From Neurospora crassa OR74A (lineage: Eukaryota; Ascomycota; Sordariomycetes; Sordariales; Sordariaceae), in NCBI RefSeq assembly GCF_000182925.2, contig NW_011929459.1:28501-92500 (forward strand): a stretch of 64,000 nucleotides of DNA. Direction: 5' to 3'. Positions 23,086 through 37,319 of the stretch are shown piece by piece; position 1 is the first letter of the stretch; each line of letters begins with the position of its first letter. Under the pieces are notes generated by a model. The model saw only the letters and a list, made by a program, of their open reading frames with translations, was not told the DNA's origin and did not search any database. The position numbers and the translations under genes are program-made.

Positions 23086-26000
23086 TTAACCTCGGATTAA
23101 GTAGGAATACCCACTAAATTTAAATATATTAATAAGCAGAGGAAAAGAAACTAATAAGGATTGCCCTAATAATAGCGAATAAAATAATAATAATTCAAAT
23201 TTAAAATCTAACTTTAATTTAAATTATAATTTATAGAGGAAGCTTTTAGTAAAGCACCTTCTAAATCCCTTAGAACGGAGCACTATAGAAGGTAAGAACC
23301 CCGTATAGTCGGATACTAATTTAATATAAAACTCCTTCGACGAATCGAATAATTTAAAAATATTATTTAAAATAGGAGGTAAATTTCTTCTAAAGTTAAA
23401 TACCGGCTAGAAACTAATAATATACAAGTAGAATAATTGAAAGATAAAAAGCACTTTAAAAAGAGAGTTAAATAGTACGTAAAATTATTAAAAGGGAAGC
23501 ATTTATAATTAAACTTATACTATTCCAATTATCTAATATTCTTACTAATATACTCAGGATAATTTAAACTAATATCGGTTTTAACGAGGGAATAAAAGTC
23601 TAAGGAACGTAACTCCTCCAGGAATATTATAGCCCCGGGTATAATACCCTCGCCGGGACCGAGGTTCGCGTATCTGTAAGGATGCTAGCGTAATAGTTAT
23701 TAACAACCCATTTTAAAATACGGATTAAAGAATTAAGGTTTTACGCAAGTATTTGGGTATAAAACCCGTACGCATAATAAAAGTAAATATAAGTAAGAGC
23801 TTCGGCGTATTATTAACCGATCTTAATATATTCGGATAGATTTGAGTAAAAGCGTTAAACTTTGGACCTAAAAGATAGTAAACTATACTTAAATAGAGTA
23901 AAATTAGAAGAAACTCTAGTAGAGGCTCATAGCAGTTCTAACGTATAAATTAATTATTAAATTTAAATATAGGGGCGAAAGATTAATCGAACTATCTAAT
24001 AGCTAGTTACCGCCGAAGTTTCCCTTAGGATAGTAGTATTATTCTTTAATTTTATAAAGTAAAGCGAATAATTAGGGACTCGGGGGCGCTTTTTAGCCTT
24101 TATCTATTCTCAAACTTTAAATATATAAGAAGCCCTTATTATTTAATTGAATATAGGTATTCGAATATACTAATACTAGTAGGCTATTTTTAGTAAATAG
24201 AATTAGTAATACGGAATAAACCGAACGCAGGGTTAAAATACTAGAGTAGACACTTATTAAATATTATAAAAGGCGTTAATATATTTTAATAGTAGGATAG
24301 TGGCTATAGAAGTCGGAATTCGCTAAAAACTATATAACAACTTACCTACCGAATATACTAGCCTTAAAAATAAATAGCGCTCAAACGTCCTACTTATACC
24401 CCGCCTTTAGGGTAGAAATAATACCCTAAAGAATAAGCGGCCGTAAAGGTTAATAACGAAGCTTAGGGCGTAAACCCGGGTCGAACGGCCTCTAGTACAA
24501 ATCTTAATAGTAATAATAAATACTTTAATAAGAATTTGAAGGACTAAAGTAGGGAAAGGTTCTATATAAATAGCAGTTGGATATAAATTAGTTAATCCTA
24601 AACTATAGGGAAGTTCCGTTTTAAAGGGGCACTTGTACCCCGTATAGTAAAAGGGAAGTCGGTTAATATTTTAGTACTTAAATATAGGTTTTATATAGTA
24701 ACGCAATTGAACGCGGAGACAACAGCGGAGGCCCCGGGCAGAATTCTCTTTTCTTCTTAATAGTTTATTACCCTAAAAATAGTTTATTTAAAGATAGGGT
24801 TTAATAGCCGGAAGAGCCCGACACTTCTATTAGGTCCGGTACACTCTCAATATCCCTTAAAAATCCGCAGAAGGGAATAATTTTTATATTAGGTCGTACT
24901 TATAACTATAGTAAGTCTTTAAAGTAAATAGCTTCTAATTAATAGAATAATATAAATAAAGGAAGTCGGTAAAATAAATCTATAATTTCGGGAAAAGGAT
25001 TAACTCTAAAGGTTAAGTATATTAGGCTTTAAATAGACGCCTTAGGAGTAGATTACTATTAACTAGGCAATTAGCCGGCGGTTTTTAATATCCGGGTATA
25101 AAAGCCTTTAATAGACTTCGGTTGTCCGGTATACGTTTAATAATTAATTTAGAACTAATATAGATAGGGGGAATTTAATTATCTAATTAAAATATAGTAT
25201 TATAATAATTAGAAAGTAGTATTAATACAATATAATTTTTATTTAATATTTTAAATATTAAAGTAAAGAAATTCAATTAAGCGTAGGTAAATGGTAAGAG
25301 TAACTATAATTCTTTTAAAGTAGTTAAATACTTTATTATTTAATTAATAATACATATAAATAGATTAACGAGATTCCTATTATCCCTATCTACTATCTAG
25401 CGAAACTATAGTTAAGGGAATAGGTTTAGTAGAATTAATAGGGAAAGAAGACCCTATTAAATTTAATTTTAATTTAATATTATAAAAAGATATAGGAGGT
25501 ATAGAATAAGTAAGAGCTTCGGCGCTAGTAAAATACTACTACTCCTATTGTTTTTTTACTTATTTAATTAAGTAGGGTTAGATTTTTGTCTAACTTCTAG
25601 TTTTAAAGTCCTTTATAAACTAACCCAGATTAAAGATATTATTAGGTAGGGAGTTTAACTAGGGCGGTACATCTATTAAACTATAATGTAAATATCCTAA
25701 GGGGGGCTTATAGAGAATAGAAATCTCTAGTAGAATAAAAGGGTAAAAGTCCCTTTAATTTTAATTTTTAATGTGAATATAAATTATAAAAGTATAGCTT
25801 ATTAATCCTTTAATCCCTCGAAATTTAAAATTAGAAGTACTAGAAAAGTTACTATAGGGATAATTAGTTTATAGCGGCTAAGTGTTTATAGCGACGTTGC
25901 TTTTTAATTTTTTAATATTGGTTCTTCCTATTATATTGAAGTAGAATTTAATAAACGTTAAATTATTTACCTACTAATAAGGAACGTAAATTAGGTTTAG

Positions 26001-26422
26001 ACTATTGTAAAATAGGTTAATTTTACCCTATTAATAATTTTATTATAATAGTAATTGAATTTAGTACGAGAGGAACTACTTATTTAGATAATTGGTTTTT
26101 ATAGTTATTTGACCGGGTAGTACTACGATATTACTATTTATTAGATAATAGTTGAACGCTTTTAAATTAGAATTTATATTAGAATGCGATAATACTTCTA
26201 GTATATTATAAATATATAAGAATAGGCTCCGGCCTTGTATTTTAGCAAGCGATTCTTCTATTAGCTTTAAAGTAGCTAGCGGTAATTTGCGTATTATAAT
26301 TTTAATATACGTTGGATTAAATCCTTTATAAATAATTTAAATATACGAAAGGGTCCTATAAATAGTAGAATAGTTTTATTATTATAATCTACTAAGGGTA
26401 AGCCCTCCTTCGCTTAGATTTC
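23086..26422 (+). rRNA. 28S rRNA pseudogene, unit 3
   Basis: The LSU copy starts TTAACCTCGGATTAAGTAGG. The 5' third (about 23100-24900) is strongly strand-biased: CpA steps survive (GCACTTT, ACAAGTAG, TTCCAATT) while TpG is gone, for example AAAGATAAAAAGCAC for AAAGATGAAAAGCAC. The sarcin-ricin loop at 26063 is intact (AGTACGAGAGGAACTAC). The peptidyl-transferase segment carries the AATTAG change. Confidence 0.96.
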
Positions 26423-27374
26423 CTAATAGAAGGGTCCGTTTAATAAGCGGGTATTTATTGGGGGGTCCTTCCGAAATTTAATTACTAAAGCCTAAGAGGG
26501 TAAAAGTACCTTGCCGGAAGGAAAGTATAGGGTAAGTAAGGATAGGAAGGGAATTTGGTTAAATTTAATATTTCCCGAATTTAAATAATATTACTTTAGG
26601 GGCGCGGGCAGGCTGGATATAAGGGGTTTACTATATTAATAGCCAGCCTATAGAAAGTTCGGTAGCTATATATAGTATATATTTAGGGAAGTGTCGACTG
26701 GTATAGTATATATAGATACAGCCGGGCCGGGCCTTTATAAGTTTTAGTAGTTGCGGTAGGTAGGGTAGGTAAAAGCGACCGACCGAACGGCGGCGGGGTA
26801 AAAGCGACCGGGTAAGCGAGTAATTTTTAAGTAAGTTTACAATTTTAAATAAGTGAATATATTTACAACCGGGTTAGGTGCGGCGCCGGGTAAGTAAGTA
26901 CATTTAAATTATATAAAATAGCGTAGAGAAGAGAGGGTAAGTAAGTACGTCCGGGCGGATTAAGTATATAGGGTAGGTAGGCGCGTTTAGGTATAGAATT
27001 TTTATATAGATAGTAACTATATTAGGAAGGTAAGGGCGAAGGCCTATATAGGGTAGGCAAGAAGGATCGAAAGGCTTAAGGGGGCTAAAGGGTTGCTTTC
27101 TAACTCCTATTAAGAGGGGCTTATTAAAGGAAAGGGTAGAGTAGTAGTAGGAAAGGGTAGGTAAATAAAGAAGTTACGTAATTAAATAAAGGTATTTATA
27201 GTTTTTTTATTAAAAAATATAGTAGGGTAAGTAGGAAAAAGTTATATAGGATTATATTTTTATATAAAATAAAGGTATAAAGGGGGAGGCTATTTTTTTA
27301 ATTTCTAGGTAGGCGAGGCGGTAGGTAGGCTATTTAGGTTAGGAATAGTTTAATTTTTAGGGGGGGAGCGAAAA

Positions 27375-27724
27375 TTTCTTTCTTCTTTTTCTTTTCCTTT
27401 TTTATTTATTTATTTTTTTTCTTTCTTCTTTTTCTCCTCCCTCTTTCTTCTTCCTACTTTTATCCTCTTTATTATTCTTCCTCCTCCCTTTCCTTTCCTC
27501 TCCGTTTTCCTTCGTTTTGGTCCTTTTTTTCTTTTTTCTTCCTTTTTCTTTTTTCTTTTTAATTTTTAACCTCTTTTTAAAGCTTTCCTCTCTTAATATT
27601 TCTTTCCTTATACTTCTAAACCCCCCTCCGTTCCTTTCTTTTATATTATATCTATATAAGGATAAAAAAGTAATATGATTAATATATAAATAAAATAAAG
27701 AAGGTTCTTATTCTTCTTTTCTTT

Positions 27725-27769
<45 letters not shown>
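27375..27769 (+). repeat. Polypyrimidine tract and poly-T run (44 T), spacer D
   Basis: The C/T tract spans 27375 to about 27642, then 44 T at 27726-27769, the same length as in spacer A. Confidence 0.95.
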
Positions 27770-27772
<3 letters not shown>

Positions 27773-28479
27773 TATATTTTTCTTACTTTCCTTCTACCTT
27801 TTTACTTTTATAATATCTTACCCCCTTAATAAGCTTCTTCCTTTCTTTTTCTTTTTATTCTTCTTTTCGTCTTCTTATTCTACTTCTAAATTTTTATTAA
27901 GTAAGGGCGTTTATAAAGTAAATAAATACTTTTAGAGTAGTAGGAGCCGAATTATAATAAAGGTAGAGGTTTTTTTTATAAATATAGGAAGAAGAAGGTA
28001 TTTGGAGGCGATTAAATCGATCAACTAGAACCTATACGGTTTTAAATAAATTATTAGGGAAGGGCAAGTAAATAATTGATAGTAGGAAAGAAGAAAAAGA
28101 AGAAAAAAAGAAAAAAAAAAAAGAAATTTTAAAAGTAGTAGAAGAAGAAGGGTAATAGAATTTAGAGGGTATAAATAGTTAGTAGAATAGGTAGGGTATT
28201 AGGTAGCTTTAGTTGTATAGGTAGGGAGGATATATTAAAGTTAGTATATTAATAAAGAAGGTTAAATTAATAAATATAAAAAGAAAAAGATAAGAGTAAT
28301 ATAAATATTTTTAATATAGTTATAAAATATTATAAATTATATTAGGGAAGATAAAAAGTAATTAGCTTTTTACTTAGTAGAAACGTAATTTAAGTGGACG
28401 CTATAGGGTAAGTATATTTATTTTATATAAGAAAGGCGCGGTTGAGGTTAAAAAGGTAGAAGAGGGAAAAGTAGTAAAG

Positions 28480-28766
28480 GGTAGTACTTACTGAGTGTAG
28501 GGTAGGTAAGAACAACCGGGTAGGTAAGGAAGGCGCAATCGACCTTTGGAAGCCGAAGTTTTAAAAAGGAAAATTGCAAATAGGTAGTATTTATTAAGTA
28601 TAGGGTAGGTAAGAATTATAAAATAAATACAACGGGTTTATATAAGAAAAGTAAGATTAAAGTTAAAAAGAAAAAAGTAGTAGGCGGGTAGTACCTATTA
28701 AGTGTAGGGTAGGTAGGAATAACTAGGTAAGTAAAGAAGGTATAATTAATTTAATAAGGAAGGTAT
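28480..28766 (+). repeat. Three 103-bp IGS subrepeats, spacer D
   Basis: Copies start at 28480, 28583 and about 28687. The first keeps CTGAGTGTAGGGTAGGTAAG and the CGCAATCGACC that follows it. Confidence 0.75.
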
Positions 28767-28935
28767 AGTTTTTATAAATTTGGAGCAAGATTTTTAAGAA
28801 GGTGCGACCTAATTAGGTAGTTAGGTAATTGTAAATTGATTTTTAAAATTTCTTATATTAAAGAATTTCGTAGGAGTTGAAAAGTTGTAGCTTAAACTAT
28901 CGGGCTATACTATCCTTAAATTCGAAGTTAAAGGG

Positions 28936-28942
28936 TATATAA
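28936..28942 (+). promoter_or_regulatory. Candidate RNA polymerase I core promoter box, unit 4
   Basis: TATATAAGAAGGAGCGGCGG lies 680 bp before 18S. This and unit 7 show the least altered form of the flank. Confidence 0.4.
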
Positions 28943-29615
28943 GAAGGAGCGGCGGAAAGTAATAGGAAAGAGCGAATAATAAAATTATTTAGTCGTTCCT
29001 ACCTCTAGTTCCTTCTTATAGGTATAAATAAGGATGTATAGGGTTTACTCTATTTAAAAGCCTTCTATAGGAGGGCTATTTTAGCCTATAATTTAAGTAC
29101 CTTCCTATAATAATTTATAAAAGAAATTAAATTCTAATTTATAAAGCGTTATTATTATATAACTCCTTATAATTTATTAGGGAATTAATATTAATAGTAC
29201 GAACTACTTTAGTACTATTTTAGTAAGGGTTCTACCTTTATTAGGCGGTATTTAAAAAGATCCTATAGGTGCTAGGGAGTACCCTATAAGTACTAAAGGG
29301 TAGGTTCTATAGATAATTAGCTGTTAATTAAATTTATTTATAAGTTGCTAAGGGTATTAGTTAATTGGGGAAGCTTTTAGGTAGAACCTTCTATATTAGG
29401 CCTCTTTTTGGGGCGTATAAGCGGTATATAAGAGGCGTTCTACGCTCTCTTATCCTCTTACTAATTATATTCTAGGGAATTTAGAAGGGGAAAGTAAATA
29501 TATATTTTGAAGTAAGTTTGGCCTTACTATACGAATTTCAGACCGCCTACTTTCGTAACTTTATAAACTCTTCTATTCGTTTATAAATAATTAGCCTTTT
29601 TAAGCGTACGATAGT

Positions 29616-31411
29616 TATTTAATTGATTTTGTTAGTAATTATATATTTATTTTAAAGATTAAACTATGTATGTTTAAATTTAAGTAATTAAATTACAAAA
29701 TTGCGAATAACTTATTAAATTAATTATAATTTATTTAATAGTACCTTATTATATAAATAACTATAGTAATTCTAGAGCTAATATATGCTAAAAACCCCGA
29801 CTTCGGAAGGGGTGTATTTATTAAATTAAAAACCAATGCCCTTCGGGGCTAATTAGTAATTTATAATAACTTTTCGAATTGTATAACTTTGCGCTGGCGA
29901 TAGTTTATTCAAATTTCTACCCTATTAATTTTTAATAGTTAGATTTTAATTAATTATAGTAACAATGGGTAACGGAGGGTTAGGGCTCGACCCCGGAGAA
30001 GGAGTTTGAGAAACGGCTATTATATTTAAGGAAAGTAGTAGGCGCGTAAATTACCTAATCCTAATATAGAGAGGTAGTAATAATAAATATTAATATAAGG
30101 CTCTTTTAGGTTTTATAATTAGAATAAATATAATTTAAATCCTTTAATAAGGAATAATTGGAGGGTAAGTTTAGTGCTAGTAACTACAGTAATTCTAATT
30201 CCAATAGTATATATTAAAGTTATTAAAGTTAAAAAATTTGTAATTAAACCTTAGGTTCGGCCTATTAGTCTGCTTTACCGCGTATATTAACTAGGTTGGG
30301 CCTTTTTTCCTAGAGAACTATATGCCCTTTATTAGGTATATTGGGGAATTAGGATTTTTATTATAAATAAATTAAATCGTTTAAAGAAGGTTTATATTCG
30401 AATATATTAGTATAGAATAATAGAATAGGATATATAGTTTTATTTTATTAATTTCTAGGACCGCTATAATAATTAATAGGGATAGTCGGGGGTATTAGTA
30501 TTTAATTATTAGAAGTGAAATTCTTAGATTTATTAAAGATTAATTATTACGAAAGTATTTACTAAGGATGTTTTTATTAATTAGGAATGAAAGTTAGGGG
30601 ATTAAAAATAATTAGATACTATTATAATTTTAATTATAAATTATACTAATTAAAGATCGGACGGTATTATTTTTTAACCCGTTTAGCACCTTATAATAAA
30701 TTAAAATATTTAGGCTCTTAGAGGAGTATAGTCGTAAGGTTAAAATTTAAAGAAATTAACGGAAGGGTACTACTAGGGGTAGAGTTTGTAGTTTAATTTA
30801 ATTTAATATAGGGAAATTTATTAGGTTTAAATATAATGAGGATTAATAGATTGAGAGCTCTTTCTTAATTTTGTAGGTAGTAGTATATAGTTATTCTTAA
30901 TTAGTAGAGTAATTTATTTATTTAATTATAATAATAAACGAGACTTTAATTTACTAAATAGCTTATATTACTTTAGTAGTATATTAGTTTTTTAGAGGGA
31001 CTATTGGTTTAAGCTAATAGAAGTTTAAAGTAATAATAGGTCTATAATGCCTTTAGATATTCTAAGCCGTATGCGCGTTATATTAATATAATTAGTGAGT
31101 ACTCCCTTAGCCGGAAGGTCCGGGTAATTTTATTAAATTATATTATATTAGGGATAGAGTATTATAATTATTATTCTTTAATAAGGAATCTTTAATAAAT
31201 ATAAATTATTAGTTTACGTTAATTATATTCTTACCCTTTATATATACCGCCCGTCGCTACTACCGATTGAATAGTTTAGTGAGGCTTCCGGATTGGCTTA
31301 GGGAGGTCGGTAACGATTATTTAGGGCCGGAAAGCTATTTAAACTCAGTTATTTAAAGGAAGTAAAAGTTATAATAAAATCTCCGTTAGTAAATTAGCGG
31401 AGGGATTATTA
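29616..31411 (+). rRNA. 18S rRNA pseudogene, unit 4
   Basis: The SSU copy is 1796 bp. The decoding region at 31241 is among the best (TATATACCGCCCGTCGCTAC, then TACCGATTGAAT), wrong mainly at the two CpA steps of TACACA. The 530-loop at 30174 is poor (GTGCTAGTAACTACAGTAAT). Good 3' sequence beside a poor middle shows that damage is patchy within a single gene. Confidence 0.96.
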
Positions 31412-31601
31412 TAGAGTTGTAAAATTCCTATAAATTATTACGAATTTTACTTATATAGTTACTTCGGTGCTAGCGGTCCGGAAAGGCCTTCGGGCCCTCC
31501 CGGATCTTTAGGTTTCCTACTTACGGGAGGCTGCCTATTGGAATACCGAAACTAAACTTTTAATATTTTATATCTCTCTAAGTAAATTTTTAAATAAATT
31601 A
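31412..31601 (+). other. ITS1, unit 4
   Basis: This is one of the best-preserved ITS1 copies (190 bp): GCGGTCCGGAAAGGCCTTCG and GGGCCCTCCCGGATC are intact, so the main hairpin can form. It is the most useful copy for species comparison, along with unit 7. Confidence 0.94.
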
Positions 31602-31758
31602 AAACTTTTAATAATAGATTTCTTAGTTCTAGTATTAATAAAGAACGTAGTAAAATATAATAAGTAATATAAATTATAGAATTTAGTAAATTATTGAATC
31701 TTTAAACGTATATTATGTTCGTTAATATTCTGGCGAATATATTTATTTGAGCGTTATT
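31602..31758 (+). rRNA. 5.8S rRNA pseudogene, unit 4
   Basis: AACTTTTAATAATAGATTTC opens the copy. The central core reads AAGAACGTAGTAAAATATAA, and the 3' helix has TTCTGGCGAATATATTTATT. Confidence 0.95.
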
Positions 31759-31910
31759 TTAATTATTAAGCTTTGTTTGCATTGGAGATCCGCGGCTGTC
31801 CGTAGTCCTTTAAAATTAATAGCGGGCTCGCTAGTTATACCGAATATAGTAATTTTATATTACTATAGTTGTATAGCGGGTTTTTACTATAAAACCCCCT
31901 ATTTCTAAAA
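31759..31910 (+). other. ITS2, unit 4
   Basis: This is the best ITS2 copy (152 bp): GGAGATCCGCGGCTGTCCGT keeps the main stem, and GCGGGCTCGCTAGTTATACC follows. The match to Neurospora-type ITS2 is clearest here. Confidence 0.94.
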
Positions 31911-34900
31911 TTAACCTCGGATTAGGTAGGAATACCTGCTAAATTTAAATATATTAATAAGTAGAGGAAAAGAAATTAATAGGGATTGCCCTAATAATGG
32001 CGAGTAAAGTGGTAATAATTTAAATTTAAAATTTAGCTTCGGTCCGAATTGTAATTTATAGAGGAAACTTTTAGTGAGGCACCTTCTAAATCCCTTAGAA
32101 TAGAGCGCTATAGAAGGTAAGAACCTTGTATAGTCGGATGCTAATTTAATATAAAGTTCCTTTAACGAATTGAATAATTTAGGAATATTATTTAAAATAG
32201 GAGGTAAATTTCTTTTAAAGTTAAATACCGGTTAGAGACTAATAGTATATAAATAGAGTAATTAAAAAATAAAAAGTATTTTGAAAAGAGGGTTAAATAG
32301 TATATAAAATTATTAAAAGGGAAGTGTTTGTAATTAGACTTATATTATTCCAATTATCCGGTATTTTTACCGGTATATTTGGGACGGTTTAGGCTAATAT
32401 TAATTTTAGTAGGGGGATAAAGGTCCGGAGAATATAGCTCCTCCGGGAGTATTATAGCCCTAGGCGTAATGCCTTTGTTGGGACCGAGGTTCGTGTATTT
32501 GTAAGGATGCTAGTATAATAGTTATTAATAACCTATTTTAAAATACGGATTAAGGAGTTAAGGTTTTACGCGAGTATTTAAGTATAAAACTTATATATAT
32601 AATAAAAATAAATATAGGTAAAAGTTTCAATATATTATTAACCAATTTTAATATATTCGGATAGATTTAAGTAAGAGCGTTAAACTTTGGACTTAAAAGA
32701 TAGTAAATTATACTTAAATAGGGTGAAGCTAGAGGAAATTCTAATAGAAGCTTGTAGCGGTTTTAATGTATAAATCGATTGTTAAATTTAAATATAGGAG
32801 CGAAAGATTAATCGAACTATTTAATAGTTAATTACCGCCGAAATTTCCCTTAAAATAGTAGTATTATTCTTTAGTTTTATAAGGTAAAGCGAATAATTAG
32901 GGATTTGGGGGCGCTTTTTAACTTTTATTTATTTTTAAATTTTAAATATATAAGAAGCCCTTATTATTTAATTAAATATGGGTATTCGAATGTATTAATA
33001 TTAGTAGGCTATTTTTGGTAAATAGAATTAATAATATAAAATAAACCGAACGTAGGGTTAAGGTACTAGAGTAGACGTTTATTAAATACTATAAAAGGCG
33101 TTAATATATTTTAATAGTAGGATGGTAACTATAGAAGTTGGAATTTACTAAGGATTGTATAATAATTTACTTATTAAATATACTAGCTTTAAAAATAGAT
33201 AGCGCTTAAGCGTTCTACCTATACTCTATTTTTAGGGTAGAAATAATACTTTAAGAAGTAGGCGGCCGTAGAGGTTAGTAATAAAGCCTAGGGCGTAAAT
33301 TCGGATTAAACGGCCTTTAATATAGATTTTAATAATAATAATAAATATTTTAATAAGAATTTAAAGGACCGAAGTAGGGAAAAGTTCTATATAAATAGCA
33401 GTTGGATATAGGTTAATCGATTTTAAACTATAGGGAAGTTCCGTTTTAAAGGGGTATTTGTACCTTATATAGCGAAAGGGAAGTTGGTTAATATTCTAGT
33501 ACCTAAATGTAGGTTTTGCACAGTAATGTAATTGAATACGGAGATAACGGCGGGGGCCCTAAGTAAAATTCTCTTTTTTTTTTAATAGTCTATTATTTTA
33601 AAAATAATTTATTTGGAAATAGGGTTTAATAGCCGGAAGAGCCCGATATTTCTATCGGGTCCGGTACGCTTTCGATATCCCTTAAAAATCTATAGGAGGG
33701 AATAATTCTTACGCTAAGTCGTATTTATAACTATAGTAGGTCTCTAAGGTAAATAGCCTCTAATTGATAGAATAATATAGATAAGGGAAGTCGGTAAAAT
33801 AGATCTATAATTTTAAGAAAAGGATTAGTTCTAAGGGTTAGGTATATCGGGCTTTAGGTAAATGCCCTAGGAGTAGATCGCTACTAATTGGGCAACTAGC
33901 CGGTAGCTTTTAGCATCCGGGTATAGAAGCCTTTAATAAACTTCGGTTGTCCGGCGTACGTTTAATAACTAATTTAGAATTGGTACGGATAAGGGGAATT
34001 TAATTATTTAATTAAAATATAGTATTATAATAGCTAAAAAGTAGTATTAATATAATGTAATTTTTACTTAGTATTCTAAATATTAAAGTGAAGAAATTCA
34101 ATTAAGTGTAGGTAAACGGCGGGAGTAATTATAATTCTCTTAAAGTAGTTAAATACTTTATTATTTAATTAGTAATATATATAAATAGATTAATAAAATT
34201 CCTACTATCCCTATTTATTATTTAATAAAACTATAGTTAAGGGAATAGGTTTAATAGAATTAGTAGAGAAAGAAGACCCTATTAAATTTAATTTTAATTT
34301 AATATTATAAAAAGATATAGGAGGTATAGAATAGGTAAAAACTTTAGTGCTAGTAAAATACTACTACTCCTATTATTTTTTTACTTATTTAATTAAGCGG
34401 GGCTAAATTTTCATCCAACTTCTAATTTTAAGGTCCTTCGCAGGCCGACCCGGATTAAAGATATTATTAGGTAGGGAGTTTAGTTGGGGCGGTATATTTA
34501 TTAAACTATAACGCAAGTATCCTAAGGAGGGCTTATAGAAAATAGAAATCTCTAATAGAATAAAAGGGTAAAAGTCCCCTTAATTTTAATTTTTAATATA
34601 AATATAAATTATAAAAGTATAGCCTATTAATCCTTTAATCCCTCGAAATTTAAAGCTAGAAGTACTAAAAAAGTTACTACAAGGATAATTAGCTTATAGC
34701 GGCTAAATATTTATAGCAATATTGCTTTTTAATTTTTTAATATCAGCTCTTCCTATTATACTAAAATAGAATTCAGTAAGCGTTAGATTATTTACCTACT
34801 AATAGGGAATATAAATTAGGTTTAGACTATTATAAGATAGGTTAGTTTTACCCTACTAATAACCTTATTACAATAGTAATTAAATTTAGTACGAAAGGAA

Positions 34901-35247
34901 CCGCTTATTTAGATAATTAGTTTTTATAATTGTTCGACCGGGTAGTATTACAATATTACTATTTATTAGATAATAACTAAACGCTTTTAAATTAGAATTT
35001 ATATTAGAATACAATAATACTTCTAATATATTATAAATATATAAAAATAGGCTCCGGCCTCGTATTTTAGTAAGCGATTCCTCTATTGGCCTTAAAGTAG
35101 CTAGTGGTAATTTGCGTATTATAATTTTAATATATATTAAATTAAATCCTTTATAGATAATTTAAATATACGAAAGGGTCCTATAAATAGTAGAATAGCT
35201 TTATTATTACAATCTGCTAAGAATAAACCCTCCTTCGCTTAAATTTC
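31911..35247 (+). rRNA. 28S rRNA pseudogene, unit 4
   Basis: The LSU copy starts TTAACCTCGGATTAGGTAGG. The sarcin-ricin loop at 34888 has one G-to-A change (AGTACGAAAGGAACCG). The peptidyl-transferase segment reads ACAAGGATAATTAGCTTATA, keeping the first CpA but losing the next G. Around 32580-32660 almost every G and C is gone (GTATAAAACTTATATATATA), a local peak of damage. Confidence 0.96.
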
Positions 35248-36199
35248 CTAGTAGAAGGGTCCGCCTAATAAATAGGTATTTACTAGGGGGTCCCCTCGAA
35301 ATTTAGTTACTAGAATTTAAGAGGGCGAAAGCGCCTTACCGGAGGGAAAATATAGAATAAATAGGGATAGGAAAGGGATTTAATTAAATTTAGTATTTCT
35401 TAAGTTTAAATAATATTACTTTAAGGGTATGGGCGGGCTAAGTATAAAGGGTCTACTATATTAGCAACTAATTTATAAAAGGTTTAGTAACTATATATAA
35501 TATATATTTAGGGAAGTGTTGACCGGCGTAATATACGCGGGTACGGCCGGGCCGGGCCTTTACAAATCTTAGTAACTATAATAAGTAAAATAAATAAGAG
35601 TAACCAATTAAATAGCGGCGGGGTAGGAATAATTAGGTAGGCGAATAATTTTTAAACAAGTTTATAGTTTTAGATAAATAAATATATTCGCAACCGGGTT
35701 AGATATAGCGCCGGGTAGACAAGCGCATTCGAATTATATAAAGTAGTATAAAAAAGAGAAGGTAAATAAGTACGTCCGGGCGGGTTAGGTATATAAGGTA
35801 GGTAGGCGCGTTTAGGTATAGAATTTTTATATAAATAGTAGCTATATTAGGAAGGTAAGGGCGAGGGCCTATATAGGGTAAGTAAGAAGGACCGAGAGGT
35901 TTAAGGGGGCTAAGGGGTTATTTTCTAACTCCTATTAGGAGGGGCTTATTAAAAGAAAGGGTAGAGTAGTAGTAGGAGGGGGTAAGTAAGTAAAGAAGCT
36001 ACGTAGTTGAATAAAAATATTTATAGCCTTTTTATTAGAAAATATAGTAAAGTAAGTAGGAAAAGGTTATATAGAATTATATTTTTATATAAAATAAAAG
36101 TATAAAAAGGGAGGCTATCTTTTTAATTTCTAAGTAGGCGAGGCGGTAGGTAGGCTACTTAGGCTAGGAATAATTTAATCTTTAAAGGGAGAACAAAAA

Positions 36200-36549
36200 T
36201 TTCTTTCTTCTTTTTCTTTTCCTTTTTTATTTATTTATTTTTTTTCTTTCTTCTTTTTCTCCTCCCTCTTTCTTCTTCCTACTTTTATCCTCTTTATTAC
36301 TCTTCCTCCTCCCTTTCCTTTCCTCTCCATCTTCCTTCGTTTTAATCCTTTTTTTCTTTTCTCTTCCTTTTTCTTTTTTCTTTTTAACTTTTAACCTCTT
36401 TTTAAAGCTTTCCTCTTTTAATATTTCTTTCCTTATACCTCCAAACCCCCCTCCATTCCCTTCTTTTATATTATATCTATACAAGGATAAAAAAGTAATA
36501 TAATTAATATATAAATAAAATAAAGAAGGTTCTTATTCTTCTTTTCTTT

Positions 36550-36609
<60 letters not shown>
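36200..36609 (+). repeat. Polypyrimidine tract and poly-T run (59 T), spacer E
   Basis: The C/T tract spans 36200 to about 36467. There are 59 T at 36551-36609, 14 more than in spacer B, equal to the spacer length difference. Confidence 0.95.
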
Positions 36610-36612
<3 letters not shown>

Positions 36613-37319
36613 TATATTTTTCTTACTTTCCTTCTACCTTTTTACTTTTATAATGTCTTACCCCCTTAATAAACTTCTTCCTTTCTTTTTCTTTTTATTC
36701 TTCTTTTCATCCTCTTATTCTACCTCCAAATCTTTATTAAGTAAGGGCATTTATAAAGTAAATAAATATTTTTAGAATAGTAGGAGCCGGATTATAATAA
36801 AGGTAGAGGTTTTTTTTATAAATATAGGAAGAAGAAAGTATTCGGAAGCGACTAAATCAATTAATTAGAACCTATACGGTCTTAAATAAATTATTAGGGA
36901 AGGGTAAGTAAATAATTAATAGTAGGAAAAAAGAAAAAGAAGAAAAAAAGAAAAAAAAAAAAGAAATTTTAAAAGTAGTAGAAGAAGAAGGGTAGTAGAA
37001 TTTAAGGGGTATAAATAATTAGTAGAATAAATAAAGTATTAGGTAGCTTTAATTATATAGGTAGGGAGGATATATTAAAGTTAGTATATTAATAAAGAAA
37101 ATTAAATTAGTAAATATAAAAAGAAAAAAATAAGAGTAATATAAATACTTTTAATATAATTATAAAATATTATAAATTATATTAAGGAAGATAAAAAATA
37201 ATTAATTTTTTATTTAGTAGAAATGTAATTTAAATGGACACTATAAGGTAAATATATCTACTTTATATAAAAAAAGTACGGCCGAAGTTAAAAAGGTAGA
37301 AGAGGGAAAGGTAGTGAAG

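Larger units (their letters stand above)
26423..29615. other. Spacer D: IGS plus 5' external spacer (3193 bp)
   Basis: Complete spacer, 3149 bp plus a 44-T run. After 28S come GGGGGTCCTTCC at 26461 and a weakened hairpin (GCCT-AAGA-GGGT) at 26490. The G/C segment keeps GCCGGGCCGGGCC near 26719-26731 and GACCGACCGAACGGCGGCGG near 26776. The polypurine tract is at 28085-28126. No gene is seen. Confidence 0.9.
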
